Assembly (NCBI RefSeq): GCF_000829455.1
Contig: NZ_JXAK01000049.1
Span: 1 to 54,948, forward strand
Source: Gordoniibacillus kamchatkensis
GTDB taxonomy: Bacteria > Bacillota > Bacilli > Paenibacillales > NBRC-103111
Length of the DNA: 54,948 bases
Direction: 5' to 3'
Positions 1-10,235 of the stretch are shown here, piece by piece. The notes beneath the pieces were generated by a model. The model made no database searches. It had not been told where the DNA came from and saw nothing but the letters and a program-made list of their open reading frames with translations. Position numbers and translations under genes: made by a program. Every line of letters starts with the position of its first letter. The stretch's first letter is position 1.

Positions 1-447
1 GACGAACGGCGCACCGTACAGCGCCGCGCCGATGGTGTTCGCCAGCGCGGAGATGATCCGCCAGTCGGTGCGCTGCGGTCTCGGCTTCGCGTTGCTGCCG
101 CAGTCGGCGGTGAGCGCCGATCTGGCCGCTGGCGAATTCGCCGAGCTGCCGCTCGGCTCCGCCGCTGCAGCGAGCCGGGCCCCAATGGCGGCGCACGGTT
201 CTGCAGCGGCACCCGCCGCGCACAATCCCCCTGCGCGCCCGCCGCCTCCGAGGCGGCACAAAATATCGCCGCTGCACCCGCCGCCCCGGGCGAAGCGCCC
301 GCACCGCACGACTCGCCCGCGCCGCGCGATCCGCTGCTGCTGACGCATGGGCTTATCCGCGCCCGCGGCCGGGAGCTCGCGACGCCGGCGCGGCTGTTCG
401 CCGAGGCGGCGGTGCAGCACTTCCGCCGCGGCGGGGCGCCAAGCTGA
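1..447 (+). pseudogene. LysR-family regulator, C-terminal part, frame-disrupted
   Basis: The 5' end lies outside the window. From base 2 the frame reads a stretch typical of a LysR effector-binding domain (QSVRCGLGFALLPQSAV, then GEFAELPL), then degenerates into Ala/Pro/Arg-rich sequence and stops at 341-343. A second frame (from about 241) reads an Ala/Pro linker and then a plausible LysR tail containing LLLTHGLIRARG and ending RRGGAPS before TGA 445-447. The two halves sit in different frames, so an indel around 200-260 is needed to join them. The segment is much richer in GC than the rest of the window. LysR proteins activate transcription from a DNA-binding N-terminus that is not visible here. 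The family call is moderately sure; whether it is decay or a sequencing error cannot be told. Confidence 0.5.
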
Positions 448-671
448 GCCGCGGCCCGGGTTGGCGCAGGAGCGCAGCCGATGCCGCGCGCAGCCGCTTG
501 AGACGCGGGCTGCACGCGCGCCCGGCGCGGCTGCAGCAGCGTTTTGGCTCGGTGTGTCGAATACTCGACGCGCAAGTACTCCCGCCATTCACCGGATATT
601 GACACGCGTTCGCCACTGTCCTTTGCTGAATTAAACCGGGAAATAGGATGCGCGAACCCCGAATTATACGG
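448..671. other. intergenic, GC-rich, no gene seen
   Basis: Between the LysR tail and the hydrolase promoter. The first 110 bases continue the GC-rich, repetitive composition of the upstream pseudogene. No convincing ORF or RNA was seen. Confidence 0.5.
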
Positions 672-700
672 TTGACATCGCTTACAACTCGGCTTATAAT
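672..700 (+). promoter_or_regulatory. sigma-A promoter, consensus, for the hydrolase leader
   Basis: TTGACA (672-677) and TATAAT (695-700) with exactly 17 bp between them: both hexamers match the vegetative consensus perfectly. The expected start is near 707, so the 733-784 terminator hairpin is inside the transcript and the hydrolase start codon is about 120 nt downstream. Confidence 0.85.
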
Positions 701-732
701 GGGGGCAAGTTCATAAATGTGATGGAGAAACG

Positions 733-784
733 GAGATCACACGAATTGTGTCCAGGTCGGATAATTCGTGTGGTCTCTTTTTTT
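733..784 (+). terminator. intrinsic terminator in the leader (possible attenuator)
   Basis: Arms GAGATCACACGAATT (733-747) and AATTCGTGTGGTCTC (763-777) pair over 15 bp with one G-U pair, followed by seven T. It lies after a consensus promoter and before the hydrolase ribosome site, so it either attenuates that gene or ends readthrough from the LysR remnant. Confidence 0.85.
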
Positions 785-828
785 CGTCCTCTATGACGAA
801 CATATAAACGCTATGAGGAGGAGAAAAA

Positions 829-2652
829 ATGAAGGACAACAAAAAGGTTGCGCGCTTTCTTGTCATTTCACTGGTGCTATGTCTCATAAGCATGATAGGC
901 GCGTCACTCGTACAAACAGCGGGGGGGAAAGTTACCATCAAAGATTTGCGCTGGGAAACCCCTTCCGGGCATCTGATGAGCGCATTGCTCTTTATTCCTC
1001 CGAACGCGACAAAAAATTCGCCGGCGCCCGGTATTGTGACCAGCCACGGCTGGTATAACAACAGGGAAATGCAGGACATGAACTATGTCGAATATGCCCG
1101 GCGCGGATACGTTGTCATGTCCATCGATATGTATGGACACGGCGATTCCGATGCCGTCGCTCCGGCCGAATGGCAAAATCGGGGCACAGGAATGTATGAC
1201 GCGGTTGAGCTTATGTCCGGCCTTCCGTATGTCGACAAAGCGCGTATAGGCATAACCGGTCACTCCAATGGCGCCAGAGCCGCTAACTGGTCGATCGATG
1301 CCGATAATTTAAAAGATAAGCCTCTGATTTCGGCTGTTTTGCTCGTTGCCAACGATGCTACCTATGTCAACCCCGAAACAAAGCAATACTACAATAAATA
1401 TGGCAATCGGAATGTCGGTATCGTCGCCGCCCAATACGACGAATTCTTTTTCCGCACGAAGTTGAAAGACGGTACTATAACAATGCCGCGCGATTATATC
1501 AAAACCGATAATGCCCAGTCCTTCTTGAATTTTGGCGCGGATCCAAAATCTGGCGGGGAACCGCGCACCAGCTATACCGTTTACAAGCAAGAAGTGAACG
1601 GGAAAATGGCCAGCCGCGTTATTTACAACCCTGCCCAAAACCACCCTTGGAATACGTTTTCTGCTAGCGTTGCTTCGAACAGCATAGATTTTTTCCAGCT
1701 TACTTTGGGAGCGCCGAACCCGATACCGTCGGGAAATCAGATTTGGCAATGGAAAGAATTTTTCAACCTTCTAGGGTTAATCGGCTTTGCGATGTTCATT
1801 GTAAGCTTCACCAAAGCTATGCTGAACACAGCGGCCTTTGCATCCTTGAAAGCTCCTAAAGAGGCGGTCATCGGGCCGGCTCCGGCGGGCGTAGGCAAGC
1901 TTTGGTTCTGGGGAGGTTTGCTTGTCAGCGCACTGATCTCCGGATTCTCCTACATGAAACTTTTCAATTGGTCCAACCAGATTCGGCCGGCATTTTTCCC
2001 CCAGGCACCCGTCTTTTATATCGGAATATGGTGCGTGGTTACAGGCCTGACGTCCATCATCATCATGTACTTGTCGTATAAGTTGTTTGCGAAAGGCCAG
2101 GGTATGGACCTCCGCGAAACCGGTGTTGCCATCAGCTTTAAAACGCTATGCAAAACGGTCGGTCTATCCTTGATCGTGACGGTAGCGTCCTTTGCTTTGG
2201 TTTTCATTGCGGATTACTTCTTTAAGACGGACTTCCGGATTTGGGTACTTGCCGTCAAAGCATTTACTCCGGACAAAATTGTAATATCGCTGAAATACTT
2301 GCCATTCTTCCTGGTGTTCTACGTCGCGAACTCCGTGGCGATTAACGCTTTCAACTACACAGGCAAAAAGGAATGGACGAACACGGCTTTGCTGGCGTTG
2401 TTCAACGCTATCAGCGGCATTATTATTCTTGTTATTCACTACACGGCGTTCTTTTCGACCGGGCAAGCATACTTCACAAGCGTATCCAATATCGTTGAAA
2501 TTTGGCTTTACCCGATCGTTGTCATCTTACCGGTTGCCGCCATTATTTCCCGCAAAATTTATAGGGTAACCCGTAATCCGTATCTTGCCGGCATTATTAA
2601 CGCTCTAATTATTACGGTTATAAGCTGCACGAACACGCTTACGCAGTACTAG
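829..2652 (+). CDS. alpha/beta hydrolase fused to a polytopic membrane domain
   Basis: Protein of 607 aa. ATG 829 has a strong site (GAGGAGGAG, 6 nt before). An N-terminal membrane helix (residues about 9-27) is followed by a dienelactone-hydrolase-like alpha/beta hydrolase domain: oxyanion-side SHGWYNN, MYGHGDSD, and the nucleophile elbow GHSNG with Ser146; NHPW near residue 271 is a candidate for the catalytic His. From about residue 305 to the end there are roughly eight hydrophobic segments. By topology the hydrolase domain is probably outside the cell and tethered by the N-terminal helix, with the C-terminal half forming a membrane bundle. Substrate unknown; family members are simply annotated as alpha/beta hydrolases. 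It stands alone, ahead of the glp operon, with its own promoter and leader terminator. Confidence 0.85.
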   Translation: MKDNKKVARFLVISLVLCLISMIGASLVQTAGGKVTIKDLRWETPSGHLMSALLFIPPNATKNSPAPGIVTSHGWYNNREMQDMNYVEYARRGYVVMSIDMYGHGDSDAVAPAEWQNRGTGMYDAVELMSGLPYVDKARIGITGHSNGARAANWSIDADNLKDKPLISAVLLVANDATYVNPETKQYYNKYGNRNVGIVAAQYDEFFFRTKLKDGTITMPRDYIKTDNAQSFLNFGADPKSGGEPRTSYTVYKQEVNGKMASRVIYNPAQNHPWNTFSASVASNSIDFFQLTLGAPNPIPSGNQIWQWKEFFNLLGLIGFAMFIVSFTKAMLNTAAFASLKAPKEAVIGPAPAGVGKLWFWGGLLVSALISGFSYMKLFNWSNQIRPAFFPQAPVFYIGIWCVVTGLTSIIIMYLSYKLFAKGQGMDLRETGVAISFKTLCKTVGLSLIVTVASFALVFIADYFFKTDFRIWVLAVKAFTPDKIVISLKYLPFFLVFYVANSVAINAFNYTGKKEWTNTALLALFNAISGIIILVIHYTAFFSTGQAYFTSVSNIVEIWLYPIVVILPVAAIISRKIYRVTRNPYLAGIINALIITVISCTNTLTQY

Positions 2653-2662
2653 TCTTGGTTAA

Positions 2663-2779
2663 TGTCGCGAATCTTTTCGCAAACCGCCCGGTCAACGGGT
2701 GGTTTCATTTTTGACTATCTATGCGATCATCGTCTCAATCGGACTCGGTCTGGTGGAAATCTTCCCCTATTTTTATTGA
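2663..2779 (+). pseudogene. short membrane-protein C-terminal remnant (tentative)
   Basis: A 38-codon stretch between stop codons in frame 2 ends in a strongly hydrophobic tail (VVSFLTIYAIIVSIGLGLVE, then IFPYFY and TGA). It has no start codon or ribosome site and reads like the last transmembrane helix of a lost permease. It occupies the position just before glpP. Too short to assign to a family. Confidence 0.25.
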
Positions 2780-2796
2780 TGAAGAGGCGAAAACGC

Positions 2797-4868
<2,072 letters not shown>

Positions 4869-4881
4869 AAGCCCGCAAGCG

Positions 4882-4902
4882 GCCGTCTTGAACGGTATTT
4901 TT
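4882..4902 (+). terminator. weak hairpin between glpK and glpD, possible GlpP target
   Basis: GCCGT (4882-4886), loop CTTGA, ACGGT (4892-4896), then ATTTTT. A 5-bp stem with a T-run in the short glpK-glpD gap is where a GlpP-relieved terminator would sit. The stem is weak, so this is only a suggestion. Confidence 0.25.
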
Positions 4903-4933
4903 GTTGAGCATCATGAGAAAGAAGGAATTTGAG

Positions 4934-6595
4934 ATGAGGCACTTATTTTCCGGAAAGACTCGCAAAGATAGACTGAAGAAAATGGAGACCGAAGTTTATG
5001 ATGTGCTTGTGATTGGAGGCGGAATTACGGGGGCGGGTATTGCACTGGACGCGCAGACCAGGGGGATGCGGACGGCGCTCATCGAGATGCAGGATTTTGC
5101 GGCTGGGACGTCCAGCCGGTCAACGAAGCTGGTTCATGGCGGATTGCGGTATTTAAAGCAGTTCGAAGTAAAGATGGTTGCGGAGGTCGGGAAGGAACGC
5201 GCAGTGGTGTATGAGAACGGGCCCCATGTAACGACACCGGAATGGATGCTGCTGCCGTTTCATCAAGGCGGCACGTTCGGGGCGTTCACGACGTCGCTTG
5301 GACTGCGGGTATACGATTGGTTGGCGGGGGTTAAACGTGCGGAGCGGCGGAGGATGCTAAACCGGGAGGAAACGCTCGAAAAGGAGCCGCTATTGAAGAA
5401 ACAAGGTCTAAAAGGCGGCGGTTATTATGTGGAATACCGGACGGACGATGCCCGTCTGACGATCGAAGTGCTAAAGAAAGCGGTGGATGCCGGAGCGGAC
5501 GCTGTCAACTATACGAAGGTGGAGGAGCTTGTATACGAGAGCGGCAAGCTGATCGGAGTCAAGGCGAGGGATGTCATCGGCGGGGAAATGCATATGATCC
5601 AGGCGCGTAAAGTAGTTAACGCGACGGGACCTTGGGTCGACACGCTGCGCGAACTCGACCGTTCCAAGCAAGGCAAGACGCTGCGGCTTACGAAGGGCAT
5701 CCATCTCGTGTTCGACGGCAAGCGGTTTCCGCTGCGGCAGGCGATCTATTTCGACACACCGGACGGGCGGATGGTGTTCGCTATACCGCGCGATGGGAAA
5801 ACGTACGTCGGCACTACCGACACGGATTACGCCGGAGACATTGCCTGTCCGAGAATGACGATTGAAGATCGGGATTATGTAATAGCGGCTGGCAATTATA
5901 TGTTCCCGGAGTTGAAGCTTGAAGCCGGAGATGTGGAGTCGAGCTGGGCGGGCTTGCGTCCGCTCATTTACGAGGAGGGCAAGCCGCCTTCCGAAGTGTC
6001 GCGGCGGGACGAGATATTTCGCTCGCCCTCCGGGATGTTGACGATAGCCGGCGGCAAGTTGACAGGATATCGGAAGATGGCCGAGACGGCGACGGACCTG
6101 CTTGCAGCAGAGCTTAAGGCAGACGGATTCGGACCGTTCGCTCCATGCTCGACGAGAACATTGCCGATTTCCGGCGGCGATGTGGGCGGGTCCGAGCAGT
6201 TTCCAGCCTTCATCCGTCGTATGACAGAGCGGGGCGAACAGCTTGGCCTTTCGAGGGAGACGGCCGAACGGCTAACCCGTCGCTACGGGACTAACGTTGC
6301 TGCAGTGTATGAGCGCATTCCGTCCCGGGAAGAAGAACCGTTGCGGGGACTGCCGGCGGATGTGCATGCCAGTCTCCTTTACGGAATCGAGCAAGAAATG
6401 GTAGTGAAGCCGGTCGATTTTTTCATTCGACGTACAGGGGCGCTATTCTTCGACATCGCCTGGGTACGGCGCTGGAAAGAAGACGTTATTCGGGCTATGG
6501 CCGAACACATGGGTTACAGCGAGGAAAAATTCAGAGAGTATGAGCTGGAGCTGGAGACCGAGCTTCAGGAGGCTCTGACGCCGACCGGGAGCTAG
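4934..6595 (+). CDS. glpD: aerobic glycerol-3-phosphate dehydrogenase
   Basis: Protein of 553 aa, matching the Bacillus enzyme. It is an FAD-dependent, membrane-associated enzyme oxidising glycerol-3-phosphate to dihydroxyacetone phosphate and passing electrons to the quinone pool. The FAD-binding Rossmann motif GGGITGAGIALDAQTRG begins at about residue 28, followed by the family signature SRSTKLVHGGLRYLKQ and later YVGTTDTDY and GGKLTGYRKMAE. In-frame starts exist at 4901 (TTG) and 4913 (ATG), but GAAGGA (4921-4926) is spaced 7 nt from ATG 4934 and this start gives the family length. Last gene of the glp operon; a clear terminator follows at 6618-6660. Confidence 0.96.
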   Translation: MRHLFSGKTRKDRLKKMETEVYDVLVIGGGITGAGIALDAQTRGMRTALIEMQDFAAGTSSRSTKLVHGGLRYLKQFEVKMVAEVGKERAVVYENGPHVTTPEWMLLPFHQGGTFGAFTTSLGLRVYDWLAGVKRAERRRMLNREETLEKEPLLKKQGLKGGGYYVEYRTDDARLTIEVLKKAVDAGADAVNYTKVEELVYESGKLIGVKARDVIGGEMHMIQARKVVNATGPWVDTLRELDRSKQGKTLRLTKGIHLVFDGKRFPLRQAIYFDTPDGRMVFAIPRDGKTYVGTTDTDYAGDIACPRMTIEDRDYVIAAGNYMFPELKLEAGDVESSWAGLRPLIYEEGKPPSEVSRRDEIFRSPSGMLTIAGGKLTGYRKMAETATDLLAAELKADGFGPFAPCSTRTLPISGGDVGGSEQFPAFIRRMTERGEQLGLSRETAERLTRRYGTNVAAVYERIPSREEEPLRGLPADVHASLLYGIEQEMVVKPVDFFIRRTGALFFDIAWVRRWKEDVIRAMAEHMGYSEEKFREYELELETELQEALTPTGS

Positions 6596-6617
6596 GCTGC
6601 CCTTGCGAAAATTGATT

Positions 6618-6660
6618 CAAACGACGAGCGCGTTCTTTATTGCGGTCGTCGTTTGTTTTT
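6618..6660 (+). terminator. intrinsic terminator of the glp operon
   Basis: CAAACGACGAGCG (6618-6630) pairs with CGGTCGTCGTTTG (6643-6655) with one mismatch, followed by five T. It lies 23 nt after the glpD stop. Confidence 0.9.
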
Positions 6661-6720
6661 GCCCCCGTCAGAGGTATGCCGGTCGGCCCGGGCGGTTCGC
6701 TGGCTGGCGTGTCCGCATGT

Positions 6721-6730
6721 ATGCTAGAAT
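6721..6730 (+). promoter_or_regulatory. extended -10 promoter element for the DedA gene
   Basis: ATGCTAGAAT contains TGC immediately before TAGAAT (6725-6730), an extended -10 element, 41 nt before the DedA start. No good -35 hexamer is visible. Confidence 0.45.
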
Positions 6731-6770
6731 AAAGTAGATTTGAATCCCAGGATGCAAAGGTAGGGCGATC

Positions 6771-7861
6771 ATGAGCGGTATTATCCATAACGTGTTGATG
6801 TTTTTGGAGGGGCTGGGCTATTGGGGCATATTTATCGGCCTTATGCTGGAAGTTATTCCGAACGAGCTGCTGCTTGCCTACGCCGGCAATCTCGTCTCCC
6901 AAGGCATCATCAACCCGTACGGCGCGCTCGTCTGCGCGGTTGTCGGCGGGACGCTGGCGCAGATTGTGCTGTACTGGATCGGGCGGTACGGGGGCAGGCC
7001 GTTTCTGGACAAATACGGCAAATATTTGCTGATCAATAAGCACCACATCGACGTCGCTGAGCGCTGGTTCAACAAATACGGGGTCGGGATGATCTTCACC
7101 GCGCGGTTCATTCCCGTCTTCGCCACGCCATCTCCATTCCCGGGGGCATGGCGCGCATGCCGCTCGGCCGTTTCACGCTGTACACGGCATCCGCGCTCGT
7201 GCCGTACTCGATTCTGTACATCTGGCTCGGCTACACGCTGAAAAACAATTGGCAAGCTATCGGTGAAGCCGCGGGTCCATACATCAAACCGATCATCATC
7301 GCCGCCGTTGTGCTGACCGTTGCCTACATCGTTTACAAAATCGTCCGCAAGCCGAGCCACGAAGCCGCTTACGGCGACGAAGGCGAGCGCAGCACGGCGC
7401 ACCAGCTTCGTTATCTCGGCAGCGAATACCGCGTGCTCCATAACCGCCAAGTTCGGGCGGGCGGAGGCTCGCAGCAGTTCGATCATATTGTGGTCGGCCC
7501 GAACGGCGTGTTCCATATCGATTCCAAGCATTGGTCGGGCGAAGTTCGCTTCACGGCGCAGGGCGTCGAACGCAGCAAGGAGGGCAGCCACCAGGGCGAT
7601 CCGACAGCACAGCTATACCGCCACGAGCATGTGTTGAAGGAGCTGCTGCGCGACGGCGGCGTGCAGGCTGATCTCGTCGGCGTCATTTGCTTCACGCATC
7701 CGCACTGCGAGCTGGTCGGAAGCAGTCCGGCGTTCCTGACGGTGAAGGTCGACCGGCTGCTGCACGCGATCAAGACGCATAAGCCGAAAAAGCCGCTGTC
7801 CGCCGGGCAAGTGGCCGGCATCGAGCGGCTGATCAAGGAGCACAGCTCCGTCCCGCACTGA
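6771..7861 (+). pseudogene. DedA-family membrane protein fused to a NERD domain, one-base frameshift
   Basis: Read as one gene, this would encode about 364 aa. The first frame gives a DedA (SNARE-associated/VTT) N-terminus with LEVIPNELLLAYAGNLVSQG, WFNKYGVGMIFTARFIPV and then nonsense. One missing base near 7119 restores the expected continuation VRHAISIPGGMARMPLGRF and runs into the second frame (ATG 7148), which holds the last DedA helices and then, from about residue 205, a NERD nuclease-related domain (GDEGERSTAHQLRYLG, FDHIVVGPNGVFHIDSKHW with its D...DxK pattern). DedA proteins act in lipid and membrane-potential homeostasis; NERD domains are PD-(D/E)xK-like. The fusion puts a nuclease-like domain on the cytosolic end. 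Either a real break or a sequencing error; both halves are otherwise well conserved. Confidence 0.8.
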
Positions 7862-7901
7862 CCGGCAAAGCAAGCCAAGGCACGGGACGCGAGCTTCGCG
7901 G

Positions 7902-8347
7902 CTACACGGATATCGTTGTCAAAACCGCTTCAAGCCGGTCAAAGTTTTGCTCGTTTGCTTCAGGGGCATACTTCCTGACCTGGTCGAATTCAGCCGCACT
8001 CTTGAAAAGCTGGCGGAAAGTAAGCTTCGTTTTGCCGCCGAAGTCCTCGAAGGTGGCCATCACTTGAAACCGCGGACCTGACACATGATCAAAAACGATC
8101 CGTTCAGGCTGAACAATTTCTGCAAAGACGCTTTTGTTCCGATAATCGACGCCGTCCGGGCCGTGCATGATGAACTGCCATGTGCCGCCCGGCCGCATGT
8201 CGAACTCCTGAAACGTATTCGTAAAGCCCTTCGGTCCCCACACTTCGCCAAATGCTCGGGTGACGTCCAAGCCTTGAAAACGACCTCCCGCTGCGCATCG
8301 ATAATGCGCGTAGTCACAATTTCGTTTTCGCCTATGCTCGTTGCCAT
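7902..8347 (-). pseudogene. SRPBCC/AHSA1-family protein, one-base frameshift
   Basis: Read from ATG at 8347 (site GGGAGGAATTGG), the N-terminus MATSIGENEIVTTRIIDAQR and VVFKAWTSPEHLAK is a normal AHSA1-like start. The frame then breaks at about 8240-8243, where one missing G turns the expected KWWGPKGF into a shifted reading. The other frame continues with GPKGFTNTFQEFDMRPGGTW and FEDFGGKTKLTFRQLF to the TAG at 7902. Restoring one base gives exactly 149 codons, the usual length. These START-like fold proteins bind hydrophobic ligands and are often found after ArsR regulators; no ArsR gene remains beside it. Convergent with the DedA-NERD gene. Confidence 0.75.
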
Positions 8348-8420
8348 TCCAATTCCTCCCGTTTTTAATTTGTACCCGCGCGATAACATGCCTTGGCAGT
8401 ATCGACGTCCTTACGTTCGC

Positions 8421-8712
8421 CTATTCGCTTTGCAGTGCCTCGCCCGGCTTGTTCAACAACTTTTTTTGTGGCGTGTTCGCGCTGTGCCGGCATTTCGTTA
8501 CCGTCGAGGAACGCTCCTTGCTCGCTGAAAATAAGCCGCGTGCCGCTGCCGGCCGGCTCGATCTCCACAGCCGCCGCCGAAACCGATATGCGCTCATTTC
8601 TAACAAGTGCGTATTGACGATGCACCGCAGGCATCATAGGTGTAAACCGGTCCTCCCCGCGACCCGCCGCGGTTCGTTCCCCGGCCATTTGGCTATTCCC
8701 CGGCAACCTCAA
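8421..8712 (-). pseudogene. second SRPBCC-family gene, truncated and frameshifted
   Basis: About 80 C-terminal residues are recognisable: NERISVSAAAVEIEPAGSG and TRLIFSEQGAFLDGNE, followed by REHATKK. The frame then shifts in a T7 run on the plus strand (8461-8467). With one base fewer, the reading continues KLLNKPGEALQSE and a stop at 8421, the expected family ending. The N-terminal half is missing or unrecognisable. It is a paralogue of the neighbouring SRPBCC gene and lies upstream of it in the same direction, suggesting a decaying two-gene unit. Confidence 0.65.
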
Positions 8713-8777
8713 TATAAACCATGACGTAGCGTCACGTTCAAGTCCGAAATACGATTTTGCCCAAATATCGGTATTCG

Positions 8778-8813
8778 AGCACGGATCCGGTCGCGATGGA
8801 GCGTGCTTTTTTT
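8778..8813 (+). terminator. short hairpin with T-run
   Basis: AGCACG (8778-8783) and CGTGCT (8802-8807) followed by T-run to 8813. It separates the SRPBCC remnants from the thioredoxin-fold gene. A 6-bp stem with an 18-nt loop is modest. Confidence 0.4.
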
Positions 8814-8841
8814 GGCGCGGCGTCCGCCATTTTGGTAAAAT
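8812..8841 (+). promoter_or_regulatory. candidate promoter for the thioredoxin-fold/MBL pair
   Basis: TTGGCG (8812-8817), 18 bp, TAAAAT (8836-8841), 35 nt before the ATG at 8876. Both hexamers are close to consensus. Confidence 0.45.
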
Positions 8842-8875
8842 ACAGTCAAACCGTTCCTAAGGAGGCTCGATCCGC

Positions 8876-9442
8876 ATGAGCAAAAATATCGCGAACAAGC
8901 TGGGTAAAGGCCTAAAGCCGCAGCAATTCATCGACGGAATGACCAAAAACAAGGAGACGTTCCAATCATGGTACGACCAGTTCGTCTGGACGAACGAAGA
9001 GGATAAGGAATTTTTCGGGCAGCTCCAAAACCGGGACGACGTGCGCTGCGTCATTATTGCCGCCGACTGGTGCGGCGACGTCGTCCGCAACGTCCCGGTC
9101 GTATTCCGCGCGCTGGAGCCTACGGGCATGCCGGTCGAAGTGCTGATCATGGAGGAAAATCTGGAGACGATCGACCAGTTCCTCGTCATGGGCGGCCGGT
9201 CGATTCCGGTCGTTATTTTCGCCGATACGGGCGGCTTTGTGCTCGGCACTTGGGGGCCGCGTCCGAAGTACGTGCAGGAGCCGATGGTGGAGTTCAAGCG
9301 GGGCAATCCCGACCGCGAGGCGCCGGATTATCAGGCGAACCTCGACGCCGCCCGGCAGGAAATCCGCCGCCGCTACGGCGAAGGCCGGGACTACCAAGAC
9401 GTCATCGTGCGCGAACTGCGCGAACTAATCTCGACGTTCTGA
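8876..9442 (+). CDS. thioredoxin-fold family protein
   Basis: Protein of 188 aa with ATG 8876 after CTAAGGAGG. The central part resembles the thioredoxin-like family found in many Firmicutes: IIAADWCGDVV (Trp65-Cys66-Gly67-Asp68), then the cis-proline loop GGRSIPVVIF. There is only one cysteine at the active-site position (CGDV instead of CxxC), so classical dithiol-disulfide exchange is not expected; a monothiol or purely structural role is possible. The C-terminus is long and charged. It is followed 17 nt later by an MBL-fold hydrolase gene, likely the same transcript. Cytosolic, no signal peptide. Confidence 0.8.
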   Translation: MSKNIANKLGKGLKPQQFIDGMTKNKETFQSWYDQFVWTNEEDKEFFGQLQNRDDVRCVIIAADWCGDVVRNVPVVFRALEPTGMPVEVLIMEENLETIDQFLVMGGRSIPVVIFADTGGFVLGTWGPRPKYVQEPMVEFKRGNPDREAPDYQANLDAARQEIRRRYGEGRDYQDVIVRELRELISTF

Positions 9443-9459
9443 CTCAGGAGGCTGAACCA

Positions 9460-10089
9460 TTGATCAAGATTGAAACATTTACCCTCGGGCCGCTTCAGAC
9501 CAATGCTTACTTGCTAACCGATTCGGATACGGGCAAAGGCGTCGTCATCGATCCGGGGATGAAGCCGGAGCCCTTGCTCAAGCGTATCGAAAGGGTGCCG
9601 ATTGAAGCGATTCTGCTCACGCACGCGCATCTGGATCACATCGGCGGCGTCGATACGATCCGCAAGAGCAAGGGCTGTCCGGTCTACCTTCACGATGCGG
9701 AGGCGGACTGGCTCACGGACCCGAAGAAAAACCGCTCGGCGATGTGGCCCGACCTCGGCGGCCCGATCGTAACCGATCCTCCCGAGTTTGCACTGGACGA
9801 AGGGATGACGCTGAAGCTGCTGGACGGCAAGCTGCAGCTGCGCGTTTTCCACACGCCGGGGCATTCGCCGGGGAGCGTCAGCTTTCTGTACGAGAAGCAC
9901 TTGTTCGGCGGCGACGTGCTGTTCAAGCTGTCGGTCGGCCGCACCGACTTGCCGGGCGGCAGCGAGCGCGAGCTGCTCGATTCGATTCACGGCAAGCTGT
10001 TCGAGCTTGACGACGACGTGACGGTATACCCCGGCCACGGCGGTCGCACGACGATCGGCTTCGAGCGTGAGCATAACCCTTACGTGTAG
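9460..10089 (+). CDS. metallo-beta-lactamase-fold hydrolase (glyoxalase II-like, YqgX-type)
   Basis: Protein of 209 aa starting with TTG 9460; AGGAGG (9446-9451) is 8 nt upstream, and the protein begins IKIETFTLGPLQTNAYLL, the usual family start. The zinc-binding motif is complete: HAHLDH at residues 55-60, then HTPGHSPGS, the bridging Asp in FGGDVLF, and VYPGHG for the last His. The family hydrolyses thioesters such as S-lactoylglutathione or related thiol adducts; the substrate here is not determinable. The in-frame ORF reaching back to 9070 overlaps the thioredoxin-fold gene and is not used. Ends with a strong terminator. Confidence 0.9.
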   Translation: MIKIETFTLGPLQTNAYLLTDSDTGKGVVIDPGMKPEPLLKRIERVPIEAILLTHAHLDHIGGVDTIRKSKGCPVYLHDAEADWLTDPKKNRSAMWPDLGGPIVTDPPEFALDEGMTLKLLDGKLQLRVFHTPGHSPGSVSFLYEKHLFGGDVLFKLSVGRTDLPGGSERELLDSIHGKLFELDDDVTVYPGHGGRTTIGFEREHNPYV

Positions 10090-10090
10090 G

Positions 10091-10128
10091 AAAAAGCGGC
10101 GGCTGCTTTGAAGCGCGCCGCTTTTTTT
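10091..10128 (+). terminator. intrinsic terminator
   Basis: AAAAAGCGGCG (10091-10101) pairs with CGCCGCTTTTT (from 10116), ending in seven T. It starts just after the MBL gene stop. Confidence 0.92.
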
Positions 10129-10235
10129 GTGCAGACAGCTGCGGTCTTTCCGCAACCCCTAGTTTCGGGACTATTGACTATGACGTTGGTGTTATGGTTT
10201 ATACTGCCGTTATCGAAGGAAAGAAGGTGAACGGC

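Noticed and set aside
9070-9459. N-terminal extension of the MBL hydrolase ORF
   Set aside because: It overlaps the thioredoxin-fold gene in another frame, is Arg/Pro-rich nonsense and lacks a ribosome site; TTG 9460 has AGGAGG at the right distance.
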